Source: Lewinella sp. LCG006 (GTDB taxonomy: Bacteria; Bacteroidota; Bacteroidia; Chitinophagales; Saprospiraceae). Taken from it: a stretch of DNA of 64,000 bases. Location: contig NZ_CP160680.1 of the NCBI RefSeq assembly GCF_040784935.1, forward strand, positions 1,913,501 to 1,977,500. The letters run 5' to 3'. Of the stretch, positions 1-7,763 are shown in pieces (position 1 is the first letter of the stretch; the number at the start of each line of letters is the position of its first letter). The notes beneath the pieces were generated by a model. That model was not told the DNA's origin. It did not search any database and saw nothing but the letters and a program-made list of their open reading frames with translations. Both the position numbers and the translations under genes were made by a program.

Positions 1-1126
1 AATTTCTTGCTTTTTCTTCGCGCCAAAGATACCTCATTTCTAAATCATGTTGCATAATGAATTGTCGATGTGGTCCATGGAATAGTACTTCGAACTTGTT
101 TTTTAAGGTAAGTTTTAGAAACTTAATAAATGTGAATTTGACAAAATACTCAATAACAGCCTCAATGCTTATGTACCCATATCCAACTTCGTTTTTTTCA
201 TAACCTGTTAGTTTTTGTGCTATTTCTTTAATAACAAAGACTATCTCATCAGGTCGATTTGATAAATAAACATTCGTGTATCCAATCTGCCCTAGACCAT
301 ATTTTAGCTTTTCGATCCAACGAATCTCATCAGCTTCAGGAATAATTGCAAAACTAAAGTCATTGTTCTTATACATATTTTTAATTACATCTGGATATTG
401 CTCAATATTTAAGTCTCTACTATCATCAGGGAGTCCAATTCTAGTTAGAATTATTTTTTCAATATTACTTGATTTCTTTACTGAATATCTTATCAAGGCA
501 CCAATAACGTTTATCATCAGAAAAATAGAACAGATACTTCTTGACACTTTGGGAGCAGCGTAGCTTGTGGCTGGCTTTGGCCTCTTGTATAAAGGAGAAG
601 TATCTATCAATTTTTCGGATAGATTAGTATTTCCATTTGCCACGCAAGTTGGTCCCATTTCTCCTAGAGGTGCAACACTAGATTTATCTAGTAATCTAAG
701 TTCATCATCTACGGCCCCTACAGAAATAACTCCTTGAATGCGAGATAGACTATTGATTGAGTTTTGTTTTCGACCTTTATTACCTATTGCACAGACTACA
801 CATATCTTGCTTTCTAAGGCAATTTCGACTAATTTTTCAACAAGTCTATATGGATCTCTAGATCTGATAATCAAACTGAGATTAATAACGGTGACTCCTT
901 GTTGAATATAAAAATCCAACGCAATACATAGGTTGACGTATAAACGACTAGCACTAGAAAACACATCCTCTACACCGAGTTCGAAGTGTTCAACTATTCG
1001 TTCTATTTCACCAGTACAATCTGATGGGATCAAATAGTAATTTAAGGACTTTAACGCGACCCCTTCATCTATTAAGTTATCACTTATCTCTTGTTCATTA
1101 AGATTAATAATTGTGAATTCCCTCAT
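1..1126 (-). CDS. Subtilase (S8)-like protein, C-terminal part off the window
   Basis: The frame is open from ATG at 1126 to the left edge (375 codons, no stop). Its pattern is that of the second half of a peptidase S8 domain: a VINLSL strand (residues 80-85), CAIGNKG with the oxyanion-hole Asn at 116, SVGAVD (135-140), and PATSYAAPKVS with the nucleophile Ser at 188, then GYGYI near 315-319. The Asp and His motifs that normally precede the INLS strand are absent: only about 75 residues come before it, and a TAA sits directly before the ATG, so the N-terminus cannot be extended. It is therefore a subtilase relative without a complete triad, or a truncated gene. The coding sequence is visibly AT-rich compared with genes from 2.4 kb on, suggesting transfer. 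Substrate and role are unknown. Confidence 0.72.
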   Translation of the reverse strand, partial: MREFTIINLNEQEISDNLIDEGVALKSLNYYLIPSDCTGEIERIVEHFELGVEDVFSSASRLYVNLCIALDFYIQQGVTVINLSLIIRSRDPYRLVEKLVEIALESKICVVCAIGNKGRKQNSINSLSRIQGVISVGAVDDELRLLDKSSVAPLGEMGPTCVANGNTNLSEKLIDTSPLYKRPKPATSYAAPKVSRSICSIFLMINVIGALIRYSVKKSSNIEKIILTRIGLPDDSRDLNIEQYPDVIKNMYKNNDFSFAIIPEADEIRWIEKLKYGLGQIGYTNVYLSNRPDEIVFVIKEIAQKLTGYEKNEVGYGYISIEAVIEYFVKFTFIKFLKLTLKNKFEVLFHGPHRQFIMQHDLEMRYLWREEKARN

Positions 1127-1161
1127 TTAACGTTTCTTAGTTTCTTGTCATTTATGTCAGC

Positions 1162-1340
1162 CAACGTTTTTCGGGACATCCGAAGTTCGGAAATTTTCGG
1201 CGCAGCCGAGAAAAATTTTTGAATTTCCGCATGTCCCGTGTTGTGCGAGGTTCGTAGCGAAGCGAAGAAGCTTGTGCAGCACGGGCTTGCCCGAAAAACG
1301 TTGTCCAAGATGCGAAGCGAAGCGGAGTATCTTGGACAAC
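1162..1340. repeat. Nested inverted repeats between accessory genes
   Basis: CAACGTTTTTCGGG at 1162-1175 pairs perfectly with CCCGAAAAACGTTG at 1290-1303. Inside, GGGACAT (1173-1179) pairs with ATGTCCC (1231-1237). An adjoining hairpin has perfect 12-bp arms, GTTGTCCAAGAT (1300-1311) and ATCTTGGACAAC (1329-1340), enclosing GCGAAGCGAAGCG. The short open frames on both strands here are by-products of the palindromes and are not called as genes. Confidence 0.85.
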
Positions 1341-1346
1341 GGTCTC

Positions 1347-1456
1347 GTATAACCGTCAGTTACGGGTTAATATGCGTTATTTTTCGGTTGAACACTGAAG
1401 TTAGCAATTCCGAGTGGATTCGGACGTAGTCGAATCCGCCGTAATTGCGGTTATAC
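1347..1456. repeat. Second inverted-repeat element
   Basis: GTATAACCG (1347-1355) pairs with CGGTTATAC (1448-1456). GCAATT/AATTGC pairs lie inside, and a central hairpin has arms GGATTCG (1416-1422) and CGAATCC (1431-1437). The element lies immediately downstream, in the minus-strand sense, of the membrane-protein gene at 1475-2059. Confidence 0.8.
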
Positions 1457-1459
1457 ATT

Positions 1460-2086
1460 GTTGGCATTTCGTTTTTATTCCAGTTTTAATTTCATTCCGT
1501 AATAGGCATTGATTAGATAAAGCACATTGATTAATGGTCCTATCATCATTGCTTGTCTCCAATCAATAATTCCGATAAATGTAATTAAGAAAGTTAAAAA
1601 TGTAATTCCCGAAAGTGCTATTGCAGTCCATTTTAGCCATTTTTTTAGATAAATGTCAGATGAGTATAGCTTTAGAAGTCCACCTAAAAAAATCAAATTT
1701 CCAAATACGAAAACCACGGTTGCCATTTGATTTGCCATTTTGGATAATTCAAAGGATGTATTTTCATATCCACCAAGCATTATCGGATAGGTTGAAAGTA
1801 GAATCAGTTGCCCAACTGAAATTATAGTCCAGCTTATTTTCTTTAGATTAAAGGCAAAGTATAATGCACCAATAGCTATGAACGTCATAAAAAGAAATTC
1901 AACCTTCCAATGCATACCATAAATATCCCAATTTTCATTCACGTAATTATGTCTTTCCAATGGGTTGAGCGGTGCACTACTTGACAAATAGATATAAATT
2001 CCTATTGTAATATTTATCAATATGGAACCTGATATCCAAAATAGTTTTCCAAGTTTCATAATATTCTGTTTTAAATGAATGCCAAC
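1460..2086. repeat. Boundary repeats around a one-gene unit
   Basis: GTTGGCATT at 1460-1468 and its exact reverse complement AATGCCAAC at 2078-2086 bracket the gene 1475-2059 closely on both sides. On the minus strand both accessory genes are preceded, about 20-35 nt before their start codons, by GTTGGC (2086-2081 and 1166-1161). This resembles gene-cassette boundaries, though the motif does not exactly fit the classical integron GTTRRRY core. Confidence 0.6.
1475..2059 (-). CDS. Small multi-pass membrane protein of unknown function
   Basis: The 194-residue product is mostly hydrophobic. It has about six predicted membrane segments: residues 8-26, 52-70, 76-97, 110-130, 142-163 and 168-188. 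No enzymatic motif or recognised family was seen. The coding sequence is AT-rich like the subtilase-like neighbour and unlike the GC-balanced genes that follow. It is bracketed by GTTGGCATT/AATGCCAAC inverted repeats and followed by a palindrome, so it looks like a self-contained, possibly mobile, unit. The start ATG at 2059 is the first in frame. The product is probably an inner-membrane protein. Confidence 0.6.
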   Translation of the reverse strand: MKLGKLFWISGSILINITIGIYIYLSSSAPLNPLERHNYVNENWDIYGMHWKVEFLFMTFIAIGALYFAFNLKKISWTIISVGQLILLSTYPIMLGGYENTSFELSKMANQMATVVFVFGNLIFLGGLLKLYSSDIYLKKWLKWTAIALSGITFLTFLITFIGIIDWRQAMMIGPLINVLYLINAYYGMKLKLE

Positions 2087-2431
2087 TTACTTATATGCGA
2101 AAGCCCCCCCTTTTTGCCGTACTTTTACAAACCCATCCTTTCAACGTACCAAACTCCACTTACTACTTACACAGTAATCGGCGCGGGCTTTCCTCTTTTC
2201 AAAAACGCCATTTTGCCATGTGGCCTGCCTAAGCAGTATGTCCAGTAGTATGCAGTGACTGCTTGCAGTCTGGAAAAGGGTGCCGGTATTGTGAATAATT
2301 TAAGCAGTATTCAGCTCCGGAAAACAGCAAAATAGCGATGATAATCAGCGTAGAGCCAGCGTGTTGGTCATCTTGAATAAACAAGGATACCGAAATGCAG
2401 GAAAAACAACAAGCATTCGGGTGAATATTCC
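2060..2431. other. Intergenic region at the accessory/core boundary
   Basis: This 372-bp stretch separates the AT-rich accessory genes from glpD. It includes the AATGCCAAC boundary motif (2078-2086). I see no convincing gene. A minus-strand open frame running out of the 3' end of glpD is a shadow of glpD plus a short extension. Confidence 0.5.
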
Positions 2432-4069
2432 CTAAGCCTGCGCCAAATCCCGAAGCGCATAAAGCTGCTCTATGTATTCCTCGGCGGCTTGAAGAATATA
2501 AGCTGCTTCCCAGCCTAGCTCCTGTCCCATAGCTTTGGCGACCCTGCCCGCGGCTTGTTGGGCGGCATCCCAATCGAGAATTTCCAGACGAATGCGGCGG
2601 GCCAGGAAATCCCTGACTGTGCCGGCCATCTCGTAGCGTGCGGCATAAACGGCCTCTCCGATTAAATAGGGATAGCCCTCCACCAGTGGGGTTTTCCAGG
2701 CTTCTTTTTCCTCCAATACACTCAGCAATAGTGTTGCGCGGCTACCGTAGTGCTGGTGAATGTGCTGGCAAGTATCCGCAGGAAGACCGCTGGCGGCCAT
2801 GATCTTCTGCCAATCTTCCGGCACGAAGCCTTCTCCTCCAACCAGGATTTGTTGATCGGTGGTACAAGCTTTTGCTTGCCCGAGCAGGTGTTCTTCTACG
2901 TAGTCAATGGTGTCCTTGGCCATCAGGCGGTAGGTCGTCCATTTTCCTCCCAAAAGACTGATGAGGTTGGAGGTCTTATCGTGCTCTACTTCGTGGTCAC
3001 GCACCAGGCCTTTGGTGCCTTTGTCGGGGTCCGAAGCGATCAAAGGCCGTAAACCTCCAAAGCCCGCCAGCACTTGCTTGGCATTTACCGGCTGGTCCAG
3101 ATAGGGATTGAGGGTTTCTAAAAGAAAATCAATTTCAGCGGCTTCCAGCTGTGGTTCTTTTGCCAGCTCACGGTACTCGGTATCGGTGGTGCCCAGCATG
3201 AGTTTACCCTGAAAAGGGATCGCGAAAACAACTCTCCCGTCGGGTGTTTTGGGAATCAGCAAGGCATCTTCGCCCCCCAGTACTTTGTAGGGCAAGATAG
3301 CGTGCACGCCTTTGCTCGGGCGAATGCGAGGTGATTGGGCCTCATTGGCCAACTGGCGGATATGATCGGCATAAGGCCCAGTACAATTGATCATTACTTT
3401 GGCCCGAATGAGTAGCGTTTCCCCCGTATGTAAATCTTTGGCATGAGCCGCCGTAAGTTGCCCGGCATTGTTTTTCTCAAAACCCGTTATCTCCAGATGA
3501 TTCGCCACCGCAGCACCCGCCTCGGCAGCAGTTTGGGCAATAGCCAAACAGTAACGGGCATCATCCAACTGTCCATCGTAATAAAGGACAGCACTGTGAA
3601 TCTTCTCGGAAATACGCGGAATACGCTCCTTCACAGCCGCTTTGCTCAGCCATTTACTGCTAGGCAAAGTATCCTTGCCGGAAGCAAACCAACCGTAAAT
3701 GGTAAGACCAATGGTGAAGTACAAGCCCTCTAGCCAACTAAAAACGGGCGTAATCAGTGCCAGAGGACGCGCTAAATGGGGTGCATTTTGCAGTACCGTA
3801 TGACGTTCATCCAAACCGTGGCGAACTTGCGCGAGCTGGGCAAAATCAAAATTTTTAAACGCCTGCTCCAAATAACGAACACCACCGTGAATAAGCTTGG
3901 TAGATTTGGAAGACGTCGCTGCGGCGAAATCCGTTTTCTCCACCAGTGCTGTTTTATACCCCCGCAGTGCACTGTCCAATGCACAGCCTGCACCACTGGC
4001 TCCGCCACCGATAATTAAACAATCAAATTCTTCGGTGCGCAATTTTTCTAAATGGTTTGATCGCTTCAT
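2432..4069 (-). CDS. glpD: FAD-dependent glycerol-3-phosphate dehydrogenase
   Basis: The enzyme oxidises sn-glycerol 3-phosphate to dihydroxyacetone phosphate at the cytoplasmic membrane and passes electrons to menaquinone. The N-terminus carries the FAD dinucleotide-binding motif IIGGGASGAGCALD (residues 19-32), followed by the family's SSKSTKLIHGGVRYLE segment. LMLGTTDTEY and LLGGKWTTYRLMAKD are also typical of the DAO/GlpD fold, and a C-terminal GlpD helical domain follows. Its 545 aa is normal for the family. It stands alone on the minus strand, divergent from mqnC, with a promoter-like sequence upstream at 4117-4149. No glpK or glpF is adjacent. Confidence 0.93.
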   Translation of the reverse strand: MKRSNHLEKLRTEEFDCLIIGGGASGAGCALDSALRGYKTALVEKTDFAAATSSKSTKLIHGGVRYLEQAFKNFDFAQLAQVRHGLDERHTVLQNAPHLARPLALITPVFSWLEGLYFTIGLTIYGWFASGKDTLPSSKWLSKAAVKERIPRISEKIHSAVLYYDGQLDDARYCLAIAQTAAEAGAAVANHLEITGFEKNNAGQLTAAHAKDLHTGETLLIRAKVMINCTGPYADHIRQLANEAQSPRIRPSKGVHAILPYKVLGGEDALLIPKTPDGRVVFAIPFQGKLMLGTTDTEYRELAKEPQLEAAEIDFLLETLNPYLDQPVNAKQVLAGFGGLRPLIASDPDKGTKGLVRDHEVEHDKTSNLISLLGGKWTTYRLMAKDTIDYVEEHLLGQAKACTTDQQILVGGEGFVPEDWQKIMAASGLPADTCQHIHQHYGSRATLLLSVLEEKEAWKTPLVEGYPYLIGEAVYAARYEMAGTVRDFLARRIRLEILDWDAAQQAAGRVAKAMGQELGWEAAYILQAAEEYIEQLYALRDLAQA

Positions 4070-4116
4070 TTCAAGGGGTAATTTGTACCAGCAGGTCTTA
4101 CTTTGCAGAATTTGTA

Positions 4117-4149
4117 CGAAGATACGTGCATACGTGTCGGTTTAACAAT
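4117..4149 (-). promoter_or_regulatory. Bacteroidota-type promoter candidate for glpD
   Basis: On the minus strand ATTG (-33 like) is followed after 21 bp by TATCTTCG, one mismatch from the TAnnTTTG -7 box. It lies about 50 nt upstream of the glpD start. Confidence 0.4.
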
Positions 4150-4238
4150 AAGTAAAGGAGCATTGTTTTTCATTAGACATTCCAGACAATACCTAATCTT
4201 TCAGAAAAAAATGAAAGATATCAAAACCCTAGTTTTGT

Positions 4239-4246
4239 TACTTTTG
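4239..4246 (+). promoter_or_regulatory. Candidate -7 box for mqnC
   Basis: TACTTTTG matches the Bacteroidota -7 consensus TAnnTTTG, 26 nt before the mqnC ATG. No clear -33 TTTG is visible at the expected distance. Confidence 0.35.
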
Positions 4247-4272
4247 TTGTGTAGACAGTTAAATCTAGTAAA

Positions 4273-5415
4273 ATGCGTACTGACGACTTATTGCACCGGG
4301 GCTTAAAGATGGACTTTTTAAGTGCCGAAGAAGGGGTTTTTCTTTTGGAAAATGCCAGCACTGCGGAATTGATGCACGTAGCCCACCGCCTACGAATGCA
4401 GCAAGTACCTAATGACAAGGTGACCTGGATCATTGACCGAAACTCCAATACGACAAATGTCTGTATTGCAAATTGTAAATTCTGCAATTTCTACCGGCGC
4501 CCTGGTCACGAAGAAGTCTACATCACGACCATTGAGCAGTACAAGCAAAAAATTGAAGAAACATTTGCCTTTGGTGGCGAACAATTGTTGCTCCAAGGCG
4601 GCCATCACCCTGATCTGGGGCTGGATTATTACGTCAAGCTATTCAAAGAACTAAAAGCACTCTACCCCCAACTCAAGCTACACGCACTGGGGCCACCGGA
4701 GATCGCACATATCGCCAAACTAGAGCAAGCCTCGCACCACGAGGTACTCAAAGCCCTCCACGAGGCAGGGCTGGATAGCTTGCCTGGCGCCGGCGCCGAA
4801 ATCCTGAGCGACCGCGTGCGTCGCCTGATTTCTAAGGGGAAATGTGGTGGTGAAGAATGGCTAGACGTGATGCGCGCAGCCCACCAGCTCCATATCACGA
4901 CCAGTGCGACCATGATGTTTGGACACATTGAAACCAACCTCGAACGCATGGATCACCTGGTCCGTATGCGTGCCGTGCAGGCCGAAAAACCCGCCAATGC
5001 CAAAGGTTTCCTCGCCTTTATCCCCTGGCCTTTCCAGGACGAGGATACCATCCTGAAAAAAATCAAACGGGCCCGTAATACCGTGACGGGCGACGAGTAC
5101 ATCCGCATGATTGCTCTCAGCCGGATCATGCTGCCCAATGTGATCAACATCCAGGCGAGCTGGTTGACAGTGGGCAAGCAGGTCGCGCAATTGTGTTTGC
5201 ACGCTGGCGCCAATGATTTCGGTTCCATCATGATCGAAGAGAATGTGGTGTCGGCCGCAGGTGCCCGCTTCCGTTTTACAGCCGACGGTATCCAGGAGGC
5301 GATCCGCGAGGCTGGTTATGTCCCTCAATTGCGCAACCAACAATACGAATACAGAGAACTGCCCGCTAATATCAAGCAGCAAGAACTGGATAAAGAGGCG
5401 ATGATTGTGGATTAG
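4273..5415 (+). CDS. mqnC: Cyclic dehypoxanthinyl futalosine synthase
   Basis: MqnC is the radical-SAM enzyme of the futalosine menaquinone pathway that cyclises dehypoxanthine futalosine. The [4Fe-4S] cysteines are C64, C68 and C71 in CIANCKFCNFYRRPGH, the MqnC signature. Further family marks are LQGGHHPDLGLDYY, PGAGAEILSDRVR and GANDFGSIMIEENVVSAAG. Its 380 aa is as expected. The first ATG is kept because the N-terminal helix LLHRGLKMDFLSAEEG matches family members. It shows that the organism makes menaquinone by the futalosine route. No other mqn gene is nearby; the downstream ABC exporter genes begin 39 nt later. Confidence 0.93.
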   Translation: MRTDDLLHRGLKMDFLSAEEGVFLLENASTAELMHVAHRLRMQQVPNDKVTWIIDRNSNTTNVCIANCKFCNFYRRPGHEEVYITTIEQYKQKIEETFAFGGEQLLLQGGHHPDLGLDYYVKLFKELKALYPQLKLHALGPPEIAHIAKLEQASHHEVLKALHEAGLDSLPGAGAEILSDRVRRLISKGKCGGEEWLDVMRAAHQLHITTSATMMFGHIETNLERMDHLVRMRAVQAEKPANAKGFLAFIPWPFQDEDTILKKIKRARNTVTGDEYIRMIALSRIMLPNVINIQASWLTVGKQVAQLCLHAGANDFGSIMIEENVVSAAGARFRFTADGIQEAIREAGYVPQLRNQQYEYRELPANIKQQELDKEAMIVD

Positions 5416-5454
5416 AAAAAAATAACCAACTTTACAGGCCATATAAGTGAAAGT

Positions 5455-6087
5455 ATGCTAAGCACCCACAACGTCAGCTTTTCTTTTGATTCCGCCGGGG
5501 GCACGTCCTTAAAGTTCCCGGATATCGTCTGCCAGACAGGGGAGCATTGGCTCCTCTTGGGGCAGTCGGGTAGTGGCAAAACGACTTTGCTACACTTGCT
5601 AGCCGGCTTGCGCACTCCACTCAGTGGCCATATCAAAGTGAATGATACGGTCCTCAATCAATTATCGGGAGCGAAGCTGGATCAATTTCGAGGGAAGGAG
5701 ATTGGCGTCATTTTTCAACAATCGCATTTCTTACGGGCACTGACCGTAGGCGAAAACCTCGCACTGGCCCGACAATTGGTGGGACTACCCGCTGATAGCA
5801 ACAAGATCAAAACCTTGCTGGAGCAGCTCAACATTGGACACAAGCTCCATGCACTCCCTAGTGAACTCAGCGTTGGAGAACAACAACGGGTCGCCATTGC
5901 TCGTGCCCTGGTCAATGACCCTACCGTGATTCTGGCCGATGAACCGACCTCTGCATTAGATGATATAAATACCGAGCAGGTGGTGGAGCTCCTCAAAACC
6001 CAAGCGAAAGCGGCCAATGCTACGCTGTTGGTGGTCACGCACGACAACCGTCTGAAAAACATCTTTGACCAACAAATCGAGTTATGA
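5455..6087 (+). CDS. ABC transporter ATP-binding protein, LolD/MacB-type
   Basis: The protein is a 210-residue cytoplasmic ATPase. It has Walker A GQSGSGKTT (36-44), a Q-loop in VIFQQSHFL, signature LSVGEQQR (138-145), Walker B VILADEP (158-164) and the switch His in VVTHDN (about 195). The length and LSVGEQQR signature place it with LolD/FtsE/MacB-type ATPases that pair with FtsX-like permeases. Its stop overlaps the start of the permease gene by 4 nt (ATGA at 6084-6087), which indicates translational coupling. The transported molecule is not evident from the ATPase itself. Confidence 0.9.
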   Translation: MLSTHNVSFSFDSAGGTSLKFPDIVCQTGEHWLLLGQSGSGKTTLLHLLAGLRTPLSGHIKVNDTVLNQLSGAKLDQFRGKEIGVIFQQSHFLRALTVGENLALARQLVGLPADSNKIKTLLEQLNIGHKLHALPSELSVGEQQRVAIARALVNDPTVILADEPTSALDDINTEQVVELLKTQAKAANATLLVVTHDNRLKNIFDQQIEL

Positions 6088-7376
6088 ACCTGCTACGACT
6101 AAGTTGGAAAAACCTGACTTTCAAGCCCCTCTCTACCCTGCTGAGCATTGTGCTCTTCGCCTTGGGTGTCGGGCTGGTGGCCTTGCTTTTTTTATTGCAA
6201 AAGCAGGTAGAAGATAATTTCGAAAAAAACCTGGCGGGGATTGACCTCGTCATTGGTGCCAAAGGAAGCCCGCTGCAGCTGATTCTCAGCAGCATGTATC
6301 ACCTCGACGCGCCTACGGGAAATATCAGTATCGCGGAAGTAAAGCCATTCCTCAACCCCAAGCACCCGCTCATCGAAACGTCTATTCCGCTTTCTTTGGG
6401 CGACAGCTACCGCACTTTTCGTATCGTCGGCACCACACCAAATATCCTCGATTTTTATGGCGTAAGCCTGGCCAGTGGCAAAGCCTGGGCGCAGAATTTT
6501 GAGGTAGTGATTGGCAATACCGTTGCGCAAAAATTAGGGCTCACCCTGGGCGCCACTTTTAGCAGTTCGCACGGCTTCCTCGAAGACGAAAACCTGGGGC
6601 ATGAACATACGGCTTTCAAAGTAGTGGGCATTTTAGCCACCAGTGGCACCGTACTCGATCAGCTCATCCTCACGACCAACCAAAGTTACTGGCTCACCCA
6701 CGAGCACGATGCAGCCAGCGAAGCAGCCCCCACGGAGGAGGACCACGCTGATCATGATCACGCCGATCACGATCACGATCATGCATCCCCTTCGGCAATC
6801 GTGCCGAGCCTCTTGGAAGAACCTGGTGAAAAAGAAATTACAGCCTTGCTGATCAAGTTCAAGGGTCGCAATTTTCAGGCCCTCAACATGCAGCGTAGCA
6901 TCAACGAAAACACCGACCTGCAAGCCGCTACACCTGCTATCGAAATCAACCGCCTCTACAGCCTGATGGATACGGGGGAAAAAGCCTTGCGCATCTTGGC
7001 TTTCGTGATCATTTTCGTGTCGGGCTTGAGTATTTTCATTTCCTTGTTCGCTTCACTCAAAGAACGGCAGTACGAACTGGCCTTACTGCGGGTGATGGGC
7101 GGGAGCCGAGGTACCTTATTCACCCTCATCATTTTAGAGGGCTTACTCTTGGCCTTACTCGGCTGTGTGTTTGGTCTGTTGTTGAGTCACGGAGGCATGC
7201 AACTCTTCGCCGGAGCACTGGAAAAAGCTTACGGCTACACCTTCTCTGGCTGGACGTTTCTACCCCAGGAATGGTACCTGGTGGGAGGATCACTCTTGTT
7301 GGGCTTGGTAGCAGCCATTTTGCCCGCCATCAAAGCCAGCAGGACGGATATTTCGGAGACTTTGCTAAAGGGGTAG
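6084..7376 (+). CDS. FtsX/MacB-like ABC permease with a His-rich loop
   Basis: The 430-residue permease has one N-terminal membrane segment (about 17-39), a large extracytoplasmic domain, and three C-terminal segments (about 301-325, 345-370 and 396-418) in the FtsX-like layout. The periplasmic domain contains the run EEDHADHDHADHDHDH (about residues 217-232), a likely divalent-metal-binding loop. LolD-type ATPase plus His-rich permease pairs occur in zinc-regulated clusters such as the Vibrio zrg operon, so a metal-linked role is plausible but inferred. Lipoprotein release or peptide export cannot be excluded. It is translationally coupled to the ATPase gene. Confidence 0.85.
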   Translation: MNLLRLSWKNLTFKPLSTLLSIVLFALGVGLVALLFLLQKQVEDNFEKNLAGIDLVIGAKGSPLQLILSSMYHLDAPTGNISIAEVKPFLNPKHPLIETSIPLSLGDSYRTFRIVGTTPNILDFYGVSLASGKAWAQNFEVVIGNTVAQKLGLTLGATFSSSHGFLEDENLGHEHTAFKVVGILATSGTVLDQLILTTNQSYWLTHEHDAASEAAPTEEDHADHDHADHDHDHASPSAIVPSLLEEPGEKEITALLIKFKGRNFQALNMQRSINENTDLQAATPAIEINRLYSLMDTGEKALRILAFVIIFVSGLSIFISLFASLKERQYELALLRVMGGSRGTLFTLIILEGLLLALLGCVFGLLLSHGGMQLFAGALEKAYGYTFSGWTFLPQEWYLVGGSLLLGLVAAILPAIKASRTDISETLLKG

Positions 7377-7381
7377 GTTAT

Positions 7382-7598
7382 TAGAGTTGTTCTACTGAGA
7401 CAAGTTTTGCTGCAAGCGGAAAATTTCATTCTGCACTTCGTTAGATTTTTCGCCGAATTCGCTTCGCGGCTACTTCGTGGTGCCCGCACCTGCCTGCCAG
7501 CAAGCTGGCCTTGCAGGCAGGTTCGACTACAAAATCTGCCTCGTTCAGAATGAAATTTTAGCCCTTTCGCTATAACAGCCCCCAGCAGAACAACTCTA
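7382..7598. repeat. Long nested inverted-repeat element
   Basis: Four pairs of arms nest in order: TAGAGTTGTTCT (7382-7393) with AGAACAACTCTA (7587-7598); AAAATTTCATTCTG (7420-7433) with CAGAATGAAATTTT (7546-7559); AGATTTT (7443-7449) with AAAATCT (7531-7537); and the core hairpin CCTGCCTGC (7489-7497) with GCAGGCAGG (7513-7521). All arms are perfect. The remaining 7599-7763 shows no gene or obvious signal. Confidence 0.9.
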
Positions 7599-7763
7599 TT
7601 ATAAGCAAGTGTAGAGAGGCCGTACTTTAACGTGAGGCTTTACTTTGCAGCGGGTTCACGACAAGTCTACCCTTCTCATTACCAGTAATTTGAATACCTA
7701 CAACCTCACTATTCATCGTACTTGGTACAATATCGAATTTAGGGTCGTAAAAACCCCTGTACA

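Noticed and set aside
1162-1340. CRISPR array or phage attachment site
   Set aside because: Repeats are inverted and nested, not regularly spaced direct repeats; no cas, integrase or phage gene is visible.
1123-1429. Three 60-63 codon open frames in the palindromic spacer
   Set aside because: They overlap each other on both strands and encode mirrored segments of the inverted repeats, with no protein-like pattern.
2229-2573. A 114-codon minus-strand frame at the end of glpD
   Set aside because: It overlaps the well-supported glpD C-terminus in another frame and has no recognisable domain.
4390-5442. Antisense open frames over mqnC
   Set aside because: They are shadows of a conserved radical-SAM gene and carry no domain of their own.
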